Positions 48,185 through 56,707 are shown, counted from the stretch's first letter. The stretch: DNA of 64,000 nucleotides from Dickeya fangzhongdai (GCF_002812485.1 NZ_CP025003.1:1674001-1738000); one strand, 5' to 3'. The notes: generated from the sequence alone by a model not told the origin. A program made the numbers and translations.

Positions 48185-48949
48185 ATGACCAGTTTGCTGA
48201 TGACTAATGTGGTGTTGTGTTTGATTCTGGGGATGGGACTTGGGGTGTGCGGCGGGATGCTGGGAATTGGCGGCGGGCTGATCGCCATTCCGGTGCTGGG
48301 GATGCTGTTTGGCATGAACCAGCACCTGGCGCAGGGAACGGCGCTGATCATGATTACCCCGAACGTGCTGATCGGTTTTCTGCGCTACCGGCAGCGCAAT
48401 AAGATCGATACCCGCATGACGCTGATGCTGTGCGCCTTCGCCACGGTGTCGGCCTATCTCGCCGCGCATATCGCCTCGGCCATTCAGGTGGATAATTTGC
48501 AAAAGGCGTTCGCCATTTTCCTGCTGGTGCTGGCGGCGTATTACATCTGGCAGTGGATCAACAGCCAGCGCAGCCGTACGCCGACCTCGGTATTGTCCAA
48601 ACGCTACCTGCCGGCGCTCGGCGTGGCGAGCGGCTTTATGTCCGGCATTTTCACCGTCGGCGGCGGGCTGGTGGTGGTGCCGGCGCTGGTGACGCTGTTC
48701 GGTTTCACTCAAACGCAGGCGCAGGGCATCGCGCTGGCGCTGGTGGTGCCCGGCGCGCTGGCGGCGTTGGTGTCTTACACCCAGGCCGGCAATGTCGACT
48801 GGGCGACCGGCATCCCGCTGGCGGTAGGCGGCATTCTGAGCGTGTCGTGGGGCGTGGCGCTGGCGCATAAGTTGCCGGTGGCGGTATTGCGGCTGGCGTT
48901 CTGTCTGGTGCTGGTGGGCGTGGCGCTGGTGATGCTGGTGACGAAATAA
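48185..48949 (+). CDS. TSUP (TauE/SafE) family membrane permease
   Basis: A 254-residue polytopic protein with about eight hydrophobic segments and the duplicated family motif: GVCGGMLGIGGGLIAIPVLG in the first half and GFMSGIFTVGGGLVVVPALV in the second. Family members export or import sulfite, sulfoacetate or other small organic anions. The substrate is not predictable here. The start is uncertain: ATG 48185 is chosen, and a TTG at 48176 lies closer to AGGA (48167-48170). A GC-rich hairpin (ACGGG...CCCGT, about 48969-48991) follows the stop and may end the transcript. Confidence 0.88.
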   Translation: MTSLLMTNVVLCLILGMGLGVCGGMLGIGGGLIAIPVLGMLFGMNQHLAQGTALIMITPNVLIGFLRYRQRNKIDTRMTLMLCAFATVSAYLAAHIASAIQVDNLQKAFAIFLLVLAAYYIWQWINSQRSRTPTSVLSKRYLPALGVASGFMSGIFTVGGGLVVVPALVTLFGFTQTQAQGIALALVVPGALAALVSYTQAGNVDWATGIPLAVGGILSVSWGVALAHKLPVAVLRLAFCLVLVGVALVMLVTK

Positions 48950-48973
48950 CGTGCGGGAACGGCGTCTGACGGG

Positions 48974-49002
48974 TGGCGAAGCCCGCCCGTTGCCGCTACA
49001 AT
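48974..49002 (+). promoter_or_regulatory. Candidate promoter for the leader peptide / ABC-F transcript
   Basis: TGGCGA (48974-48979), 17 nt, TACAAT (48997-49002). Transcription from about 49009 would give a 37-nt 5' end before the leader ATG. The -10 is good, the -35 is poor. Confidence 0.4.
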
Positions 49003-49045
49003 CCGGTCATCGATTAACCTACGGATAAACATAAGGAGGACCATC

Positions 49046-49129
49046 ATGCTGCGCTGTGAAATGTTTAACACTTCACATCCTTTTGGCGATCGCCGCTGCT
49101 CAAGCGTTATCGATATCGTGCTGCGATAA
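49046..49129 (+). CDS. 27-residue leader peptide upstream of the ABC-F gene
   Basis: ATG 49046 follows AAGGAGGA (49033-49040) at 5-nt spacing, one of the strongest ribosome-binding sites in the window. The short frame MLRCEMFNTS, HPFGDRRCSS, VIDIVLR ends in TAA at 49127-49129, 109 bp before the ABC-F start. Its last ten codons lie inside a hairpin that has an alternative partner downstream. This layout matches ribosome-mediated attenuation as known for some antibiotic-resistance ABC-F and Erm genes. The peptide sequence is not one I recognise. Function is inferred from position and structure. Confidence 0.65.
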   Translation: MLRCEMFNTSHPFGDRRCSSVIDIVLR

Positions 49130-49187
49130 CGGTGGCTTGAGCGAAGCAAACCGCATTTCTCCTTCCCTCGGGCTTACCGGGTTATCG
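49098..49187 (+). promoter_or_regulatory. Candidate attenuator with mutually exclusive hairpins
   Basis: Segment 1, 49098-49112 (GCTCAAGCGTTATCG), pairs with segment 2, 49124-49142 (CGATAAC, GGTG bulge, GCTTGAGC): 7 + 8 bp around an 11-nt loop. Segment 2's CGATAAC can instead pair with an identical downstream copy of GTTATCG at 49181-49187, extended by GGT with ACC. Segment 1 is inside the leader peptide's last codons, so a ribosome stalled there would free segment 2 to pair downstream. Confidence 0.6.
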
Positions 49188-49204
49188 TCAGCGATGTGTT
49201 GACG

Positions 49205-49220
49205 AGGCATTTTTATGCCT
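49205..49220 (+). promoter_or_regulatory. Small hairpin just before the ABC-F translation start region
   Basis: AGGCAT / ATGCCT with a TTTT loop, ending 18 nt before the ABC-F ATG. It may shape access to the weak GAG/TAAG ribosome-binding site (49230-49236), or be the terminal element of the attenuator. Confidence 0.4.
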
Positions 49221-49238
49221 ATAACTCTTGAGTAAGCA

Positions 49239-50963
49239 ATGAGCACTTTACTGACAGTACACGCCCTGAGCGTGGATACTCCTTTCGGCACTCTGCTGAA
49301 CGACGTTTCTTTTACCCTGAACAAAGGCGACCGTCTCGGTCTTATCGGCCATAACGGCTGCGGCAAAAGCACGCTGCTAAAACTGCTGGACGGCACGTTG
49401 ACGCCGGCTCGTGGTAGCGTAACGCAAGCCCATCATTGCCTGTTGGCGCGCGTTGAGCAGCATCTGCCGGCGGCGTTGCATCCGCTGACGATGCTGGAGG
49501 CGGTGCTGGCCCGTCTGCCCGAGGCTGAACGCGCCAGCGAGCGCTGGCGGGCCGAAGCCTTGCTGGCGGAGATGGGATTCGGCGAACGGGACTGGCTGCT
49601 TTGCGCCGGCACCCTGAGCGGCGGCCAGCACACCCGGCTGCTGCTGGCGCGGGCATTGATCACCTCGCCGGACCTGCTATTGCTGGACGAGCCGAGCAAC
49701 CATCTGGATTTGCCGACGCTGTTGTGGCTGGAGCAGTTCCTGCAACATTGGAGCGGCAGCTTTGTGCTGGTTTCCCACGACAGCCAACTGCTGGATAACG
49801 TCACTAACGGCAGCTATATCCTGCGCGACCGGCAGTTGCATTACTTTGCGCTGCCCTGTAGCGCCGCCCGGGCGGCGCTGACGGAGCGCGATCGCAGCGA
49901 TGCGTTGCGCCACAAAGCGGAACAGAAGGAAATCGACCGTGTTACCGCCAGCGCCAAACGGCTGGCCATCTGGGGCAAGGTCTACGATAACGAAGATCTG
50001 GCGCGCAAAGCCAAGCAGATGGAAAAGCACATCGAACGGCTGAAGGATGAGCAGACCGAGCTGACCGCCGGCAGCCAGTGGCGGCTGGCGCTACACGGCG
50101 AAGCGCTGGCCGCCGATCGTCTGCTGGAAATGACGGCGCTGGCGGTGAGCCCGGCGGCGGCGTGCCCGCCGCTGTTTACCCTGCCGTTGCAGCGGGTGAA
50201 AAGCGGCGACCGGGTGGCGATTATCGGCCGCAACGGTTGTGGTAAGTCATCGTTGCTGCGTCTGCTGTGGCGGCAGTACCAGCAGCCGACGACGGACGAG
50301 GCGATTCGCCTGCACCCGCGCGTTCGGCTGGGGTATTACGACCAGACGCTGCATCAACTGCGTGACGACGATACGCTGTTTGATGCGCTGGCGCCGTTCG
50401 CTCCGCTGGCGCAGGACCGCAAGATGGCGCTGATTAGCGCCGGCTTTCCGTGGTCGCGCCATCAGCAAACGGTCGCGACCCTGAGCGGCGGCGAACGCGC
50501 CCGGCTACTGTTCGTCGGGCTGTCGCTGGCGCGCTACGGGTTGCTGATGCTGGACGAGCCGACCAACCATCTGGACATGGAGGGCAAAGAAGCGTTGGCC
50601 GACACGCTGCAAACCTTTGGCGGCGGCGTGCTGCTGGTGACGCACGACCGGGCGCTGATTAGCCAAAGTTGCAACCGTTTCTGGCTGGTTGAGCAGGGTG
50701 AGTTGAGCGAGTGGCACGACCTGGATCAGGTCTATCAGCGTCTGGGCGTGCAGCCCGAAGACGCGGCGGTACGTTCGGCGCAACCGTTAGCGGCGCAGCC
50801 GGAGCATGGCGATGCGGCAGACGTGCTGCTGGCGCAACTGGTTGAGTTGGAAAACCGGCTGGCCGAGGATCTGGCGCGTAAGGCAAAACACCAGAAACCG
50901 GCGCTGCAGGCGCAATGGCGTGAGCAGATCGACCGGCTTAACGCGCGGCTGGGGCTGGAGTAA
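49239..50963 (+). CDS. ABC-F family ATPase
   Basis: A 574-residue soluble protein with two ABC cassettes and no membrane segment. Cassette 1: GHNGCGKST, LSGGQHTR, LLLDEPSNHLD. Cassette 2: GRNGCGKSS, LSGGERAR, LMLDEPTNHLD. A charged linker of about 80 residues lies between them (about 225-300, KQMEKHIERLKDEQTELT), and the C-terminus is a coiled coil rich in Leu, Glu and Lys. ABC-F proteins bind ribosomes and rescue stalled translation or protect against ribosome-targeting antibiotics. The length and divergent sequence set it apart from Uup, EttA, YheS and YbiT as I know them. The weak ribosome-binding site and the structured leader with an upstream peptide suggest induction by translation stress. 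Confidence 0.9.
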   Translation: MSTLLTVHALSVDTPFGTLLNDVSFTLNKGDRLGLIGHNGCGKSTLLKLLDGTLTPARGSVTQAHHCLLARVEQHLPAALHPLTMLEAVLARLPEAERASERWRAEALLAEMGFGERDWLLCAGTLSGGQHTRLLLARALITSPDLLLLDEPSNHLDLPTLLWLEQFLQHWSGSFVLVSHDSQLLDNVTNGSYILRDRQLHYFALPCSAARAALTERDRSDALRHKAEQKEIDRVTASAKRLAIWGKVYDNEDLARKAKQMEKHIERLKDEQTELTAGSQWRLALHGEALAADRLLEMTALAVSPAAACPPLFTLPLQRVKSGDRVAIIGRNGCGKSSLLRLLWRQYQQPTTDEAIRLHPRVRLGYYDQTLHQLRDDDTLFDALAPFAPLAQDRKMALISAGFPWSRHQQTVATLSGGERARLLFVGLSLARYGLLMLDEPTNHLDMEGKEALADTLQTFGGGVLLVTHDRALISQSCNRFWLVEQGELSEWHDLDQVYQRLGVQPEDAAVRSAQPLAAQPEHGDAADVLLAQLVELENRLAEDLARKAKHQKPALQAQWREQIDRLNARLGLE

Positions 50964-50971
50964 ATCTGACC

Positions 50972-50995
50972 TTGCCCCCTCGTTAGAGGGGGCAA
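50972..50995. terminator. Hairpin terminator after the ABC-F gene
   Basis: A perfect 10-bp stem, TTGCCCCCTC / GAGGGGGCAA, with a GTTA loop, 9 bp after the stop codon. The U-run is short (TAAT), but the stem is strong. It is shared with the convergent lut operon side. Confidence 0.7.
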
Positions 50996-51059
50996 TAATG
51001 GGGAGGTGAATCTCGCATATGCCTTCGCGGTCAGCCTGATCAGTCACGCAGCGCGGTTA

Positions 51060-51755
51060 TCAGCAGTCTTCAATAATCAGGTACGCCGCATTCAGCGGCC
51101 CGTGTACCCCCACTACCTTGATCAGTTCGATATCGGCGGTAGAACTGGGGCCGGCGATCAGGTTGATGCACGACGGCAGCGGTTCGCCCTGTTGCGCCCG
51201 CCGGCGCAGGTGCTGCGCCAGTTGCGCCACGCGTGGCAGCAGGCAGCTTTTGCGCACAATAAACAGCGTGGACTCCGGCAGCAGGCTGATGGCGCGCCCT
51301 TGTTGCGGTGTGGAGAATAACACTACGCCGCCGGATTCGGTCAGCCCGTACTCGGCGTACACCACCCCGACGCGGGCCTGCGTCGCCAGCCGTAGATTTT
51401 CCTCGCCGGCCGTCGGGTCCCAACACTGCGCCTGATACAGCTGCCGCAGGTGGTCGGTTACGCCCAGCTCCGCCAGACGCGCATCGCCGCTGACCAGCAC
51501 CGGCGCGCCGCCATAACGCTGGCACAGCCGCCCGGCGGCCTGCGCCACTTCTGCCTGCGGGGTCAGCTCACAATGGGCCTGCATCACGTTGCCGGCGTAG
51601 TCGATAAAGGCATCGCAGCGTTGTTGCGGCGTCAGCTCGGTCAGGCGGGTACGGGCCGGGTCGTTGTCCAGCGGCGGCAACGGCGGCGGCGTTTGGCGTG
51701 GCTCGTGGCCGAGCCGGCGGGCCAGGGTAGATAGAAAGGCGTCGCGGTTTTCCAT
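51060..51755 (-). CDS. lutC: LUD-domain lactate utilization protein C
   Basis: About 231 residues of the LUD (DUF162) family. It carries the GVVYAEYGLTESGGVVLFST segment and the C-terminal NLIAGPSSTADIELIKVVGVHGP, the family signature also seen in YkgG. It is the third subunit of the LutABC complex that oxidises L-lactate to pyruvate through an iron-sulfur chain. ATG 51755 is preceded by AGGAGAAACGTTA and overlaps the lutB stop (TAATG), so translation is coupled. Confidence 0.92.
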   Translation of the reverse strand: MENRDAFLSTLARRLGHEPRQTPPPLPPLDNDPARTRLTELTPQQRCDAFIDYAGNVMQAHCELTPQAEVAQAAGRLCQRYGGAPVLVSGDARLAELGVTDHLRQLYQAQCWDPTAGEENLRLATQARVGVVYAEYGLTESGGVVLFSTPQQGRAISLLPESTLFIVRKSCLLPRVAQLAQHLRRRAQQGEPLPSCINLIAGPSSTADIELIKVVGVHGPLNAAYLIIEDC

Positions 51756-53182
51756 TAACGTTTCTCCTTGGTCTGGCGCTGATGCTGTTTGAACCAACTG
51801 CGGAAGCTTTCGCCGTCGGCGTTCGGCAGGTCGCGGGCGGCGGTCCATTCGCTGATGGCGCCGATGTTAAACGGCATCTTGCCGTCGCGAATAAGCCAGC
51901 GCGCGGCGTGCGCGCCCGCCACCATGCCGACTTTCCACATCCCCGGATGGCGGTTGGCGTAGTTGAACAACCGAACGGTGCGGCGCTCGGCGGCGGGCGT
52001 CATGCCCTGTTCCGCCAGTACGCGCCGGTGTTGCAGGATCAGCGAGGACAGCGGAATACGCACCGGGCAGACGTCGTCGCAGGCGGTGCACAGCGAGCAG
52101 GCGTAAGGCAGGTGTTTGAAATCCTCATACCCGCCCAGCAATGGCGACAGCACCGCGCCGACCGGGCCGGGATAGATAGAGCCGTAGCCGTGGCCGCCGA
52201 TATGGCGGTAGGCGGGACAGGTGTTGATGCAGGCGCCGCAGCGGATGCAACGCAGAATGTCGTGGAACGGCGAGCCCAGCACCTGCGAGCGGCCGTTGTC
52301 GACGATCACCAGATGAAACTCCTCCGGGCCGTCAACGTCGCCGCTGCCTTTGGGGCCGGTCAGCCAGGTGTTGTAGCCGGTCAGCCGGGCGCCGACCGCG
52401 CTGCGCGCCAGCATGGTGAGGATCACGTCCAGCTCGTCAAAGGTGGGCACAATGCGCTCCATCCCCATGACGGCGATGTGGGTGCGGGGCAGGGTGGTGC
52501 ATAGCCGGGCGTTGCCTTCGTTGCTCACCAGACTGACGGTGCCGGTTTCCGCTACGGCGAAGTTGCAGCCGGTGATCCCTACCTCGGCGCTGAGGAAGTC
52601 TGCACGGATTTTCTGGCGAATAACGCGCGTCATCGCTTCCGGCGTTTCCGGGCCGTCGTAGCCCAGCCGCTGTTGCAGTACGCGCTGAATTTGATGGCGA
52701 TCCTTGTGGATGGCGGGCACCACTACGTGGGAGGGCGCGTCTTTGTCCAGTTGCAGGATGTACTCGCCCAGATCGGTTTCCACCACCTCGATCCCGGCGT
52801 CCTGCAGCACGGCGTTCATGCCGATTTCCTCGGTCACCATGGACTTGGATTTCACCACTTTGCGTGCCTGTTTGGCTTGCGTCACCTGCAGAATATACCG
52901 GGTGGCGTCTTCGCGCGTTGCGGCAAAAAAGACCTTGCCGCCGTTGGCGGTCACCTGTTCCGACAGCTGGTACAGGTAGGCATCGAGATTATCGAGCACG
53001 TGGGCGCGAATCTGCGCCGCCCGCGTGCGCCAGACATCCCACTGGCCCAGTTCATCGACCATTTTCTGGCGGTTGGCGCCGATGCGTTCCTGCGCGTTGG
53101 CGACCGCCTGACGCATGATAGGGTCGTCGATCTGCTGACGGATACGCTCGCGAAACGGCAGGTTGCTGGTTTTGAGGTACAT
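51755..53182 (-). CDS. lutB: Iron-sulfur lactate utilization protein B
   Basis: 475 residues. An N-terminal LUD domain (GITGCNFAVAETGTVSLVSN) is followed by a ferredoxin-like segment with two cysteine clusters for 4Fe-4S centres: CIRCGACINTCPAY at about 306-319 and CSLCTACDDVCPVRIP at about 356-371. This is the central electron-transfer subunit of LutABC (YkgF in E. coli). AAGGAG lies 7 nt before the ATG, and lutA ends 9 bp upstream. No LutR regulator or lactate permease is adjacent in this window. Confidence 0.93.
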   Translation of the reverse strand: MYLKTSNLPFRERIRQQIDDPIMRQAVANAQERIGANRQKMVDELGQWDVWRTRAAQIRAHVLDNLDAYLYQLSEQVTANGGKVFFAATREDATRYILQVTQAKQARKVVKSKSMVTEEIGMNAVLQDAGIEVVETDLGEYILQLDKDAPSHVVVPAIHKDRHQIQRVLQQRLGYDGPETPEAMTRVIRQKIRADFLSAEVGITGCNFAVAETGTVSLVSNEGNARLCTTLPRTHIAVMGMERIVPTFDELDVILTMLARSAVGARLTGYNTWLTGPKGSGDVDGPEEFHLVIVDNGRSQVLGSPFHDILRCIRCGACINTCPAYRHIGGHGYGSIYPGPVGAVLSPLLGGYEDFKHLPYACSLCTACDDVCPVRIPLSSLILQHRRVLAEQGMTPAAERRTVRLFNYANRHPGMWKVGMVAGAHAARWLIRDGKMPFNIGAISEWTAARDLPNADGESFRSWFKQHQRQTKEKR

Positions 53183-53191
53183 GGCGTCTCC

Positions 53192-53911
53192 TTAACGGCT
53201 CATCAGCACTTCGGCGATATGCAATACCTGAACGGCGTGCCCTTCACGCCGCAGCCGTCCGCCGATATTGATAAGGCAACTGACATCGGCGCCGATCAGG
53301 TAGTCCGGTTTGGCTTCCATGATGTGCGCCACCTTTTCTTTCACCATTTCACCGGAGATCTCCGCCATTTTGACGGAAAAGGTGCCGCCGAAGCCGCAGC
53401 AGGTTTCCTGCGCATGAAACGGCAGCAGTTCCAGACCGCGCACCTGACGCAGCAGCGTCAGCGGTTCTTCGCGCACGCCCATTTTGCGAAACAGGCTGCA
53501 GGAGGGGTGATAGACCGCCTTGCCCGGCAGGCGGGCGCCGACATCGGTGACGCCGAGCCGGTTGACGATAAATGAGGTGAGGTCGACCATCCGGCCGGCG
53601 ACCCGTTCGGCGCGGCGGGCCCACTCCGGCTCTTCAGTCAGCCAGTCGGCATAATGGCGGATGGCGTTGGTGCAGGACCCGGCGGGCGAAATAATCGGGT
53701 CATCGTTCTCTTCCAGCGTGGCAATCAGCGTTTTCATGCCCGGCAGCGCGTCGCGGATATACCCGCTGTTGATGGCAGGCTGCCCGCAGCAGCCTTGCCG
53801 CTCGGGAAAGTTAACGCGACAGCCGAGCTGTTCCAGCAGCAGCACGCTGTCACGCGCCATGCGCGATTTGAGCGCATCGCCGATGCAGGTGACAAAGAAA
53901 TTAACGTTCAT
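53192..53911 (-). CDS. lutA: CCG-domain lactate utilization protein A
   Basis: 239 residues with two cysteine-rich CCG repeats of the heterodisulfide-reductase/GlpC type: QGCCGQPAINSGY near residue 40, and ETCCGFGGTFSVK near 170, each with an upstream partner cysteine (FFVTCIGD; PSCSLF). First gene of the lutABC operon. The upstream 118 bp hold a direct repeat CGGTTTAAA (53951 and 53964) that may be part of its control region. Confidence 0.93.
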   Translation of the reverse strand: MNVNFFVTCIGDALKSRMARDSVLLLEQLGCRVNFPERQGCCGQPAINSGYIRDALPGMKTLIATLEENDDPIISPAGSCTNAIRHYADWLTEEPEWARRAERVAGRMVDLTSFIVNRLGVTDVGARLPGKAVYHPSCSLFRKMGVREEPLTLLRQVRGLELLPFHAQETCCGFGGTFSVKMAEISGEMVKEKVAHIMEAKPDYLIGADVSCLINIGGRLRREGHAVQVLHIAEVLMSR

Positions 53912-53973
53912 GTTGTTTTAGCTTCCAGTTTGTATGGGTTAACGACGTATCGGTTTAAACAAGCGGTTTAAAA

Positions 53974-53990
53974 ATAAGTATGGTGCTTAT
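53974..53990 (-). terminator. Weak intrinsic terminator of cfa
   Basis: Read on the - strand, ATAAGCA CCA TACTTAT forms a 7-bp stem (one G-U) followed by TTTTTAAA. It lies about 40 bp after the cfa stop and before lutA, so it would separate the two - strand transcripts. The stem is AT-rich and therefore weak. Confidence 0.4.
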
Positions 53991-54029
53991 CGTCATGAGT
54001 TCACTGGCCCGCACCTACGGCCTGAACAC

Positions 54030-55178
54030 TCAGCGCGGTACGCACAACCCGTGTGTGACGCCCCGGCTAAAGAGGACTTGCCATAGCTGAATGTTTCTGG
54101 CCCGAAAAGCGCCGGCGCAGGCGGTCAGGTAATAACTAAACATACGCCGGAATGCGGGCGAATAATCGGCGGCCAGTTGCGGCCAGGCTTCGGTAAAACG
54201 AGCCAGCCAGGCCATCAGGGTTTTATCGTAATCGGCGCCGAAGTTGTGCCAGTCTTCCATCACAAAATAGGGTTCGCTGGTGTTGGCAATCTGTTTAATG
54301 GATGGCAGGCAGCCGTTGGGAAAAATGTATTTATTAATCCACGGGTCAACGTTATGAGCGGTTTTATTCGAGCCAATGGTATGCAACAGGAACAGGCCGT
54401 CCGGCTTCAGGCACCTATCCGCCACCTCAAAATAGGTAGCGTAATTTTTCGGCCCCACATGCTCAAACATGCCGACGGAGACAATGCGGTCGTACTGCTG
54501 GCGCAGATCGCGGTAATCCTGCAACAGAATATGGATATCCAGCCCGCAACAGCGCGCTTCCACAAAGGCTTTCTGCTCCGCGGAGATGGTGACGCCATGT
54601 ACGGTTACGCCGTAATGCTGGGCGGCGTACACCGCCAGTCCGCCCCAGCCGCAGCCGATATCCAGCAGCGTCATGCCTGGTTTGAGCTGTAGTTTTTCGC
54701 AAATCAGCGCCAGTTTGTCCTGCTGGGCGTCGCCAAGCGTGTCGGCCTGTTTCCAGTAGCCGCATGAATATTGCATGTAGGGGTCGAGCATGTGGCTGAA
54801 CAGGTCGTTGCCGAGGTCGTAGTGCACTTTGCCGACCTGCCAGGCGCGTTTGCGGGATTGCAGGTTGACCAACCGTGCCAGTGCGATGCGCATCAGATCG
54901 CGCCAGCGTGACGGGCGTTGTTCATCCAGCCGGGCGGTGAGTATCCGGTGAAAGAACATATCGAGCCGCGGACAGTCCCACCAGCCTTCCATGTAACTTT
55001 CGCCCAGACCAAGAGAACCCTGCTGTAATACTCGTTTGAAAAAGCGTGAATCGTTAACCTGAATATCCCAGGGTTCGGCGCCGTTAATGGTAATGCCGGC
55101 CTGATTCAATAATTCCTGCGCAATACGCCGCCAATCATTTTTCTCGCTGATATCATCAACGATGCATACATTACTCAT
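54030..55178 (-). CDS. cfa: Cyclopropane-fatty-acyl-phospholipid synthase
   Basis: 382 residues, the length of E. coli Cfa. SAM-binding motif LLDIGCGWGGLAVYAA, the preceding HYDLGNDLFSHMLDPYMQYS, the catalytic glutamate region VGMFEHVG, and the C-terminal NFGADYDKTLMAW with the family's conserved pattern. It transfers a methylene group from SAM to unsaturated phospholipid acyl chains in the inner membrane, hardening it against acid and other stress. GGGAGA precedes the ATG. A putative small ORF lies upstream on the same strand. Confidence 0.95.
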   Translation of the reverse strand: MSNVCIVDDISEKNDWRRIAQELLNQAGITINGAEPWDIQVNDSRFFKRVLQQGSLGLGESYMEGWWDCPRLDMFFHRILTARLDEQRPSRWRDLMRIALARLVNLQSRKRAWQVGKVHYDLGNDLFSHMLDPYMQYSCGYWKQADTLGDAQQDKLALICEKLQLKPGMTLLDIGCGWGGLAVYAAQHYGVTVHGVTISAEQKAFVEARCCGLDIHILLQDYRDLRQQYDRIVSVGMFEHVGPKNYATYFEVADRCLKPDGLFLLHTIGSNKTAHNVDPWINKYIFPNGCLPSIKQIANTSEPYFVMEDWHNFGADYDKTLMAWLARFTEAWPQLAADYSPAFRRMFSYYLTACAGAFRARNIQLWQVLFSRGVTHGLCVPR

Positions 55179-55227
55179 GATGTCTCCCTTAACAGTAAAT
55201 TCAATTGGTTATCGCTAGTGCTAATGA

Positions 55228-55356
55228 CTACTGAGGTACTGTTGTTTCGGATGACATCGTGCTGCTGTCGGCAAAATGACGTATTCCATCAAAAGACGGA
55301 CAATGCGTGACTAAAAACGGCGAACGGCCGTGACATAAAAATAATGTCGCTTCCAT
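55228..55356 (-). CDS. Putative 42-residue small protein upstream of cfa
   Basis: ATG 55356 on the - strand is preceded by GAGGAA at about 8-nt spacing. The frame (MEATLFLCHGRSPFLVTHCP, then SFDGIRHFADSSTMSSETTVPQ) stops 50 bp before cfa. It has three Cys/His-rich turns and no membrane segment. It could be a leader or a small protein. The RBS is the only positive evidence, so it is tentative. Confidence 0.3.
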   Translation of the reverse strand: MEATLFLCHGRSPFLVTHCPSFDGIRHFADSSTMSSETTVPQ

Positions 55357-55525
55357 GAGTTATTCCTCAATCCATTTTCTGGTTTGAAAAATCGTACAAT
55401 CACAGAGAATTTGTTCATCAGGTCATGAGCTGGCGCCTGCTGAATAGATGCTGATTATCGGGCAAATTGGGCTGGCCTGCGTTACCCTATTGAGACAAAC
55501 TTCATCGAGTAGAGGCCAGTCTGTC

Positions 55526-56323
55526 ATGTCCCGTTCGTTTGTTTCTCCCCCCCGTTTGCCGGTGGCCGGGCAACCCGCGCCGGTATTGCTCACGCTGCCG
55601 CGGCCGGTCTACTTTCGCACCTACCCGCTGGCGAAGGAGACGGAAGTGGCGCTGCATCAGCACCCGTTTGTCGAATTTCTCTATGCGCGGGAAGGGGGAA
55701 TGCGGGTGGAGATTGAAGGCAAGACGCTGATCGTACCGGTGCTGTACGGCGTCTGGATTCCGGCGCATGTGCCGCACCGCGTTCTGGCGAGCAGCGACGT
55801 ACTGCTGGAAAGTCTGTATATCGAGCCGGATTACGTGGCTATCGACCACAGCGGCTGCAAGGTGGTGCTGGTCAGCGATTTCATCCGTGAGTTTATCCAC
55901 TACGCCACCGGGCATGTGCCGGAACAGTACGACCACGACGGCGATGACGCCAGGCTGGTGCGGGTGCTGACCACGTTGCTGCGACAGCTGCCGGATGCCG
56001 GGTTTTCGCTGTCGTGGCCGTATTCGGCCACGCTGATGCGGGTATGCCGCGATATTCAGCAGACGCCGGATGCGGCTCACGGCATTGAGGAATGGGCCGC
56101 GCGCACCGGGATGTCGGTGCGCACCTTTTCACGCCGGTTCAAAAAGGAAACCGGGGTGGCGTTTAGCGAGTGGAAGAAACGCATGCGGCTGCTGGAGTCG
56201 GTGGTGATGCTAAAGAACAACCGCAGCGTGACGCAGGTGGCGCTGGAACTGGGGTATGCCAGCACCGCCTCGTTTACCTTCGCATTCCGTCAGATGTTCG
56301 GCGTGCCGCCGACGCGCTATTAA
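55526..56323 (+). CDS. AraC-family transcriptional regulator
   Basis: 265 residues. An N-terminal cupin sensor (HQHPFVEFLYAREGGMRVEI, PVLYGVWIPAHVPH) is followed by a C-terminal double helix-turn-helix at about 165-263, ending TQVALELGYASTASFTFAFR plus QMFGVPPTRY. It is similar in build to NimR-type regulators. ATG 55526 begins after AGAGG. The region 55357-55525 between it and cfa contains no other gene. The target is unknown; the oppositely oriented cfa side is one candidate. Confidence 0.9.
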   Translation: MSRSFVSPPRLPVAGQPAPVLLTLPRPVYFRTYPLAKETEVALHQHPFVEFLYAREGGMRVEIEGKTLIVPVLYGVWIPAHVPHRVLASSDVLLESLYIEPDYVAIDHSGCKVVLVSDFIREFIHYATGHVPEQYDHDGDDARLVRVLTTLLRQLPDAGFSLSWPYSATLMRVCRDIQQTPDAAHGIEEWAARTGMSVRTFSRRFKKETGVAFSEWKKRMRLLESVVMLKNNRSVTQVALELGYASTASFTFAFRQMFGVPPTRY

Positions 56324-56399
56324 TTCCCGCTTTTTCGGTCTGCGGTCAGACCGCTGACAAACCCTATGAGTTTAAAATAAAGGGATTTTCCGGCGTTAA

Positions 56400-56582
56400 A
56401 ACTGTGCTGAGGTGTGCGACTTCGCCGGGTGAGCGGCATGGATGCCGCGAAAGCTCGTGTCGCGTCGGGAACGCGTCACGGGCGGCCCGAACAGCGAAGG
56501 CGAACGCCGAAGGGACCGCGAAGCGGCACAGTTTAGCCCTCAGCCAGTGGTCAAGGAGAGGTGGCGTCTGAACCTCTCCTTG
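56400..56582. repeat. Dispersed GC-rich intergenic element ending in a perfect hairpin
   Basis: The segment containing GTGAGCGGCATGGATGCCGC and then CGGGAACGCGTCACGGGCGG resembles an element I associate with intergenic regions of pectolytic enterobacteria. It ends with an 11-bp perfect stem, CAAGGAGAGGT (56552-56562) / ACCTCTCCTTG (56572-56582), with a 9-nt loop. The 384 bp from 56324 to 56707 otherwise contain no gene. Copy number could not be checked here. Confidence 0.45.
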
Positions 56583-56707
56583 TCGTGCGAGCGATGCAAT
56601 GGCAGAGAAATGACACCGTTTATCCCGCACGAAACTATTCACTTACCGGACAACATTCACCGTTCATAAGACAACATGGCTGTTTGTTAACAGCCCCACC
56701 TGCTGGA

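Noticed and set aside
48963..48995. Possible riboswitch in the TauE/SafE to ABC-F gap
   Set aside because: The GC-rich hairpin here is better explained as a terminator of the upstream gene; the regulatory structure lies further on, around the leader peptide.
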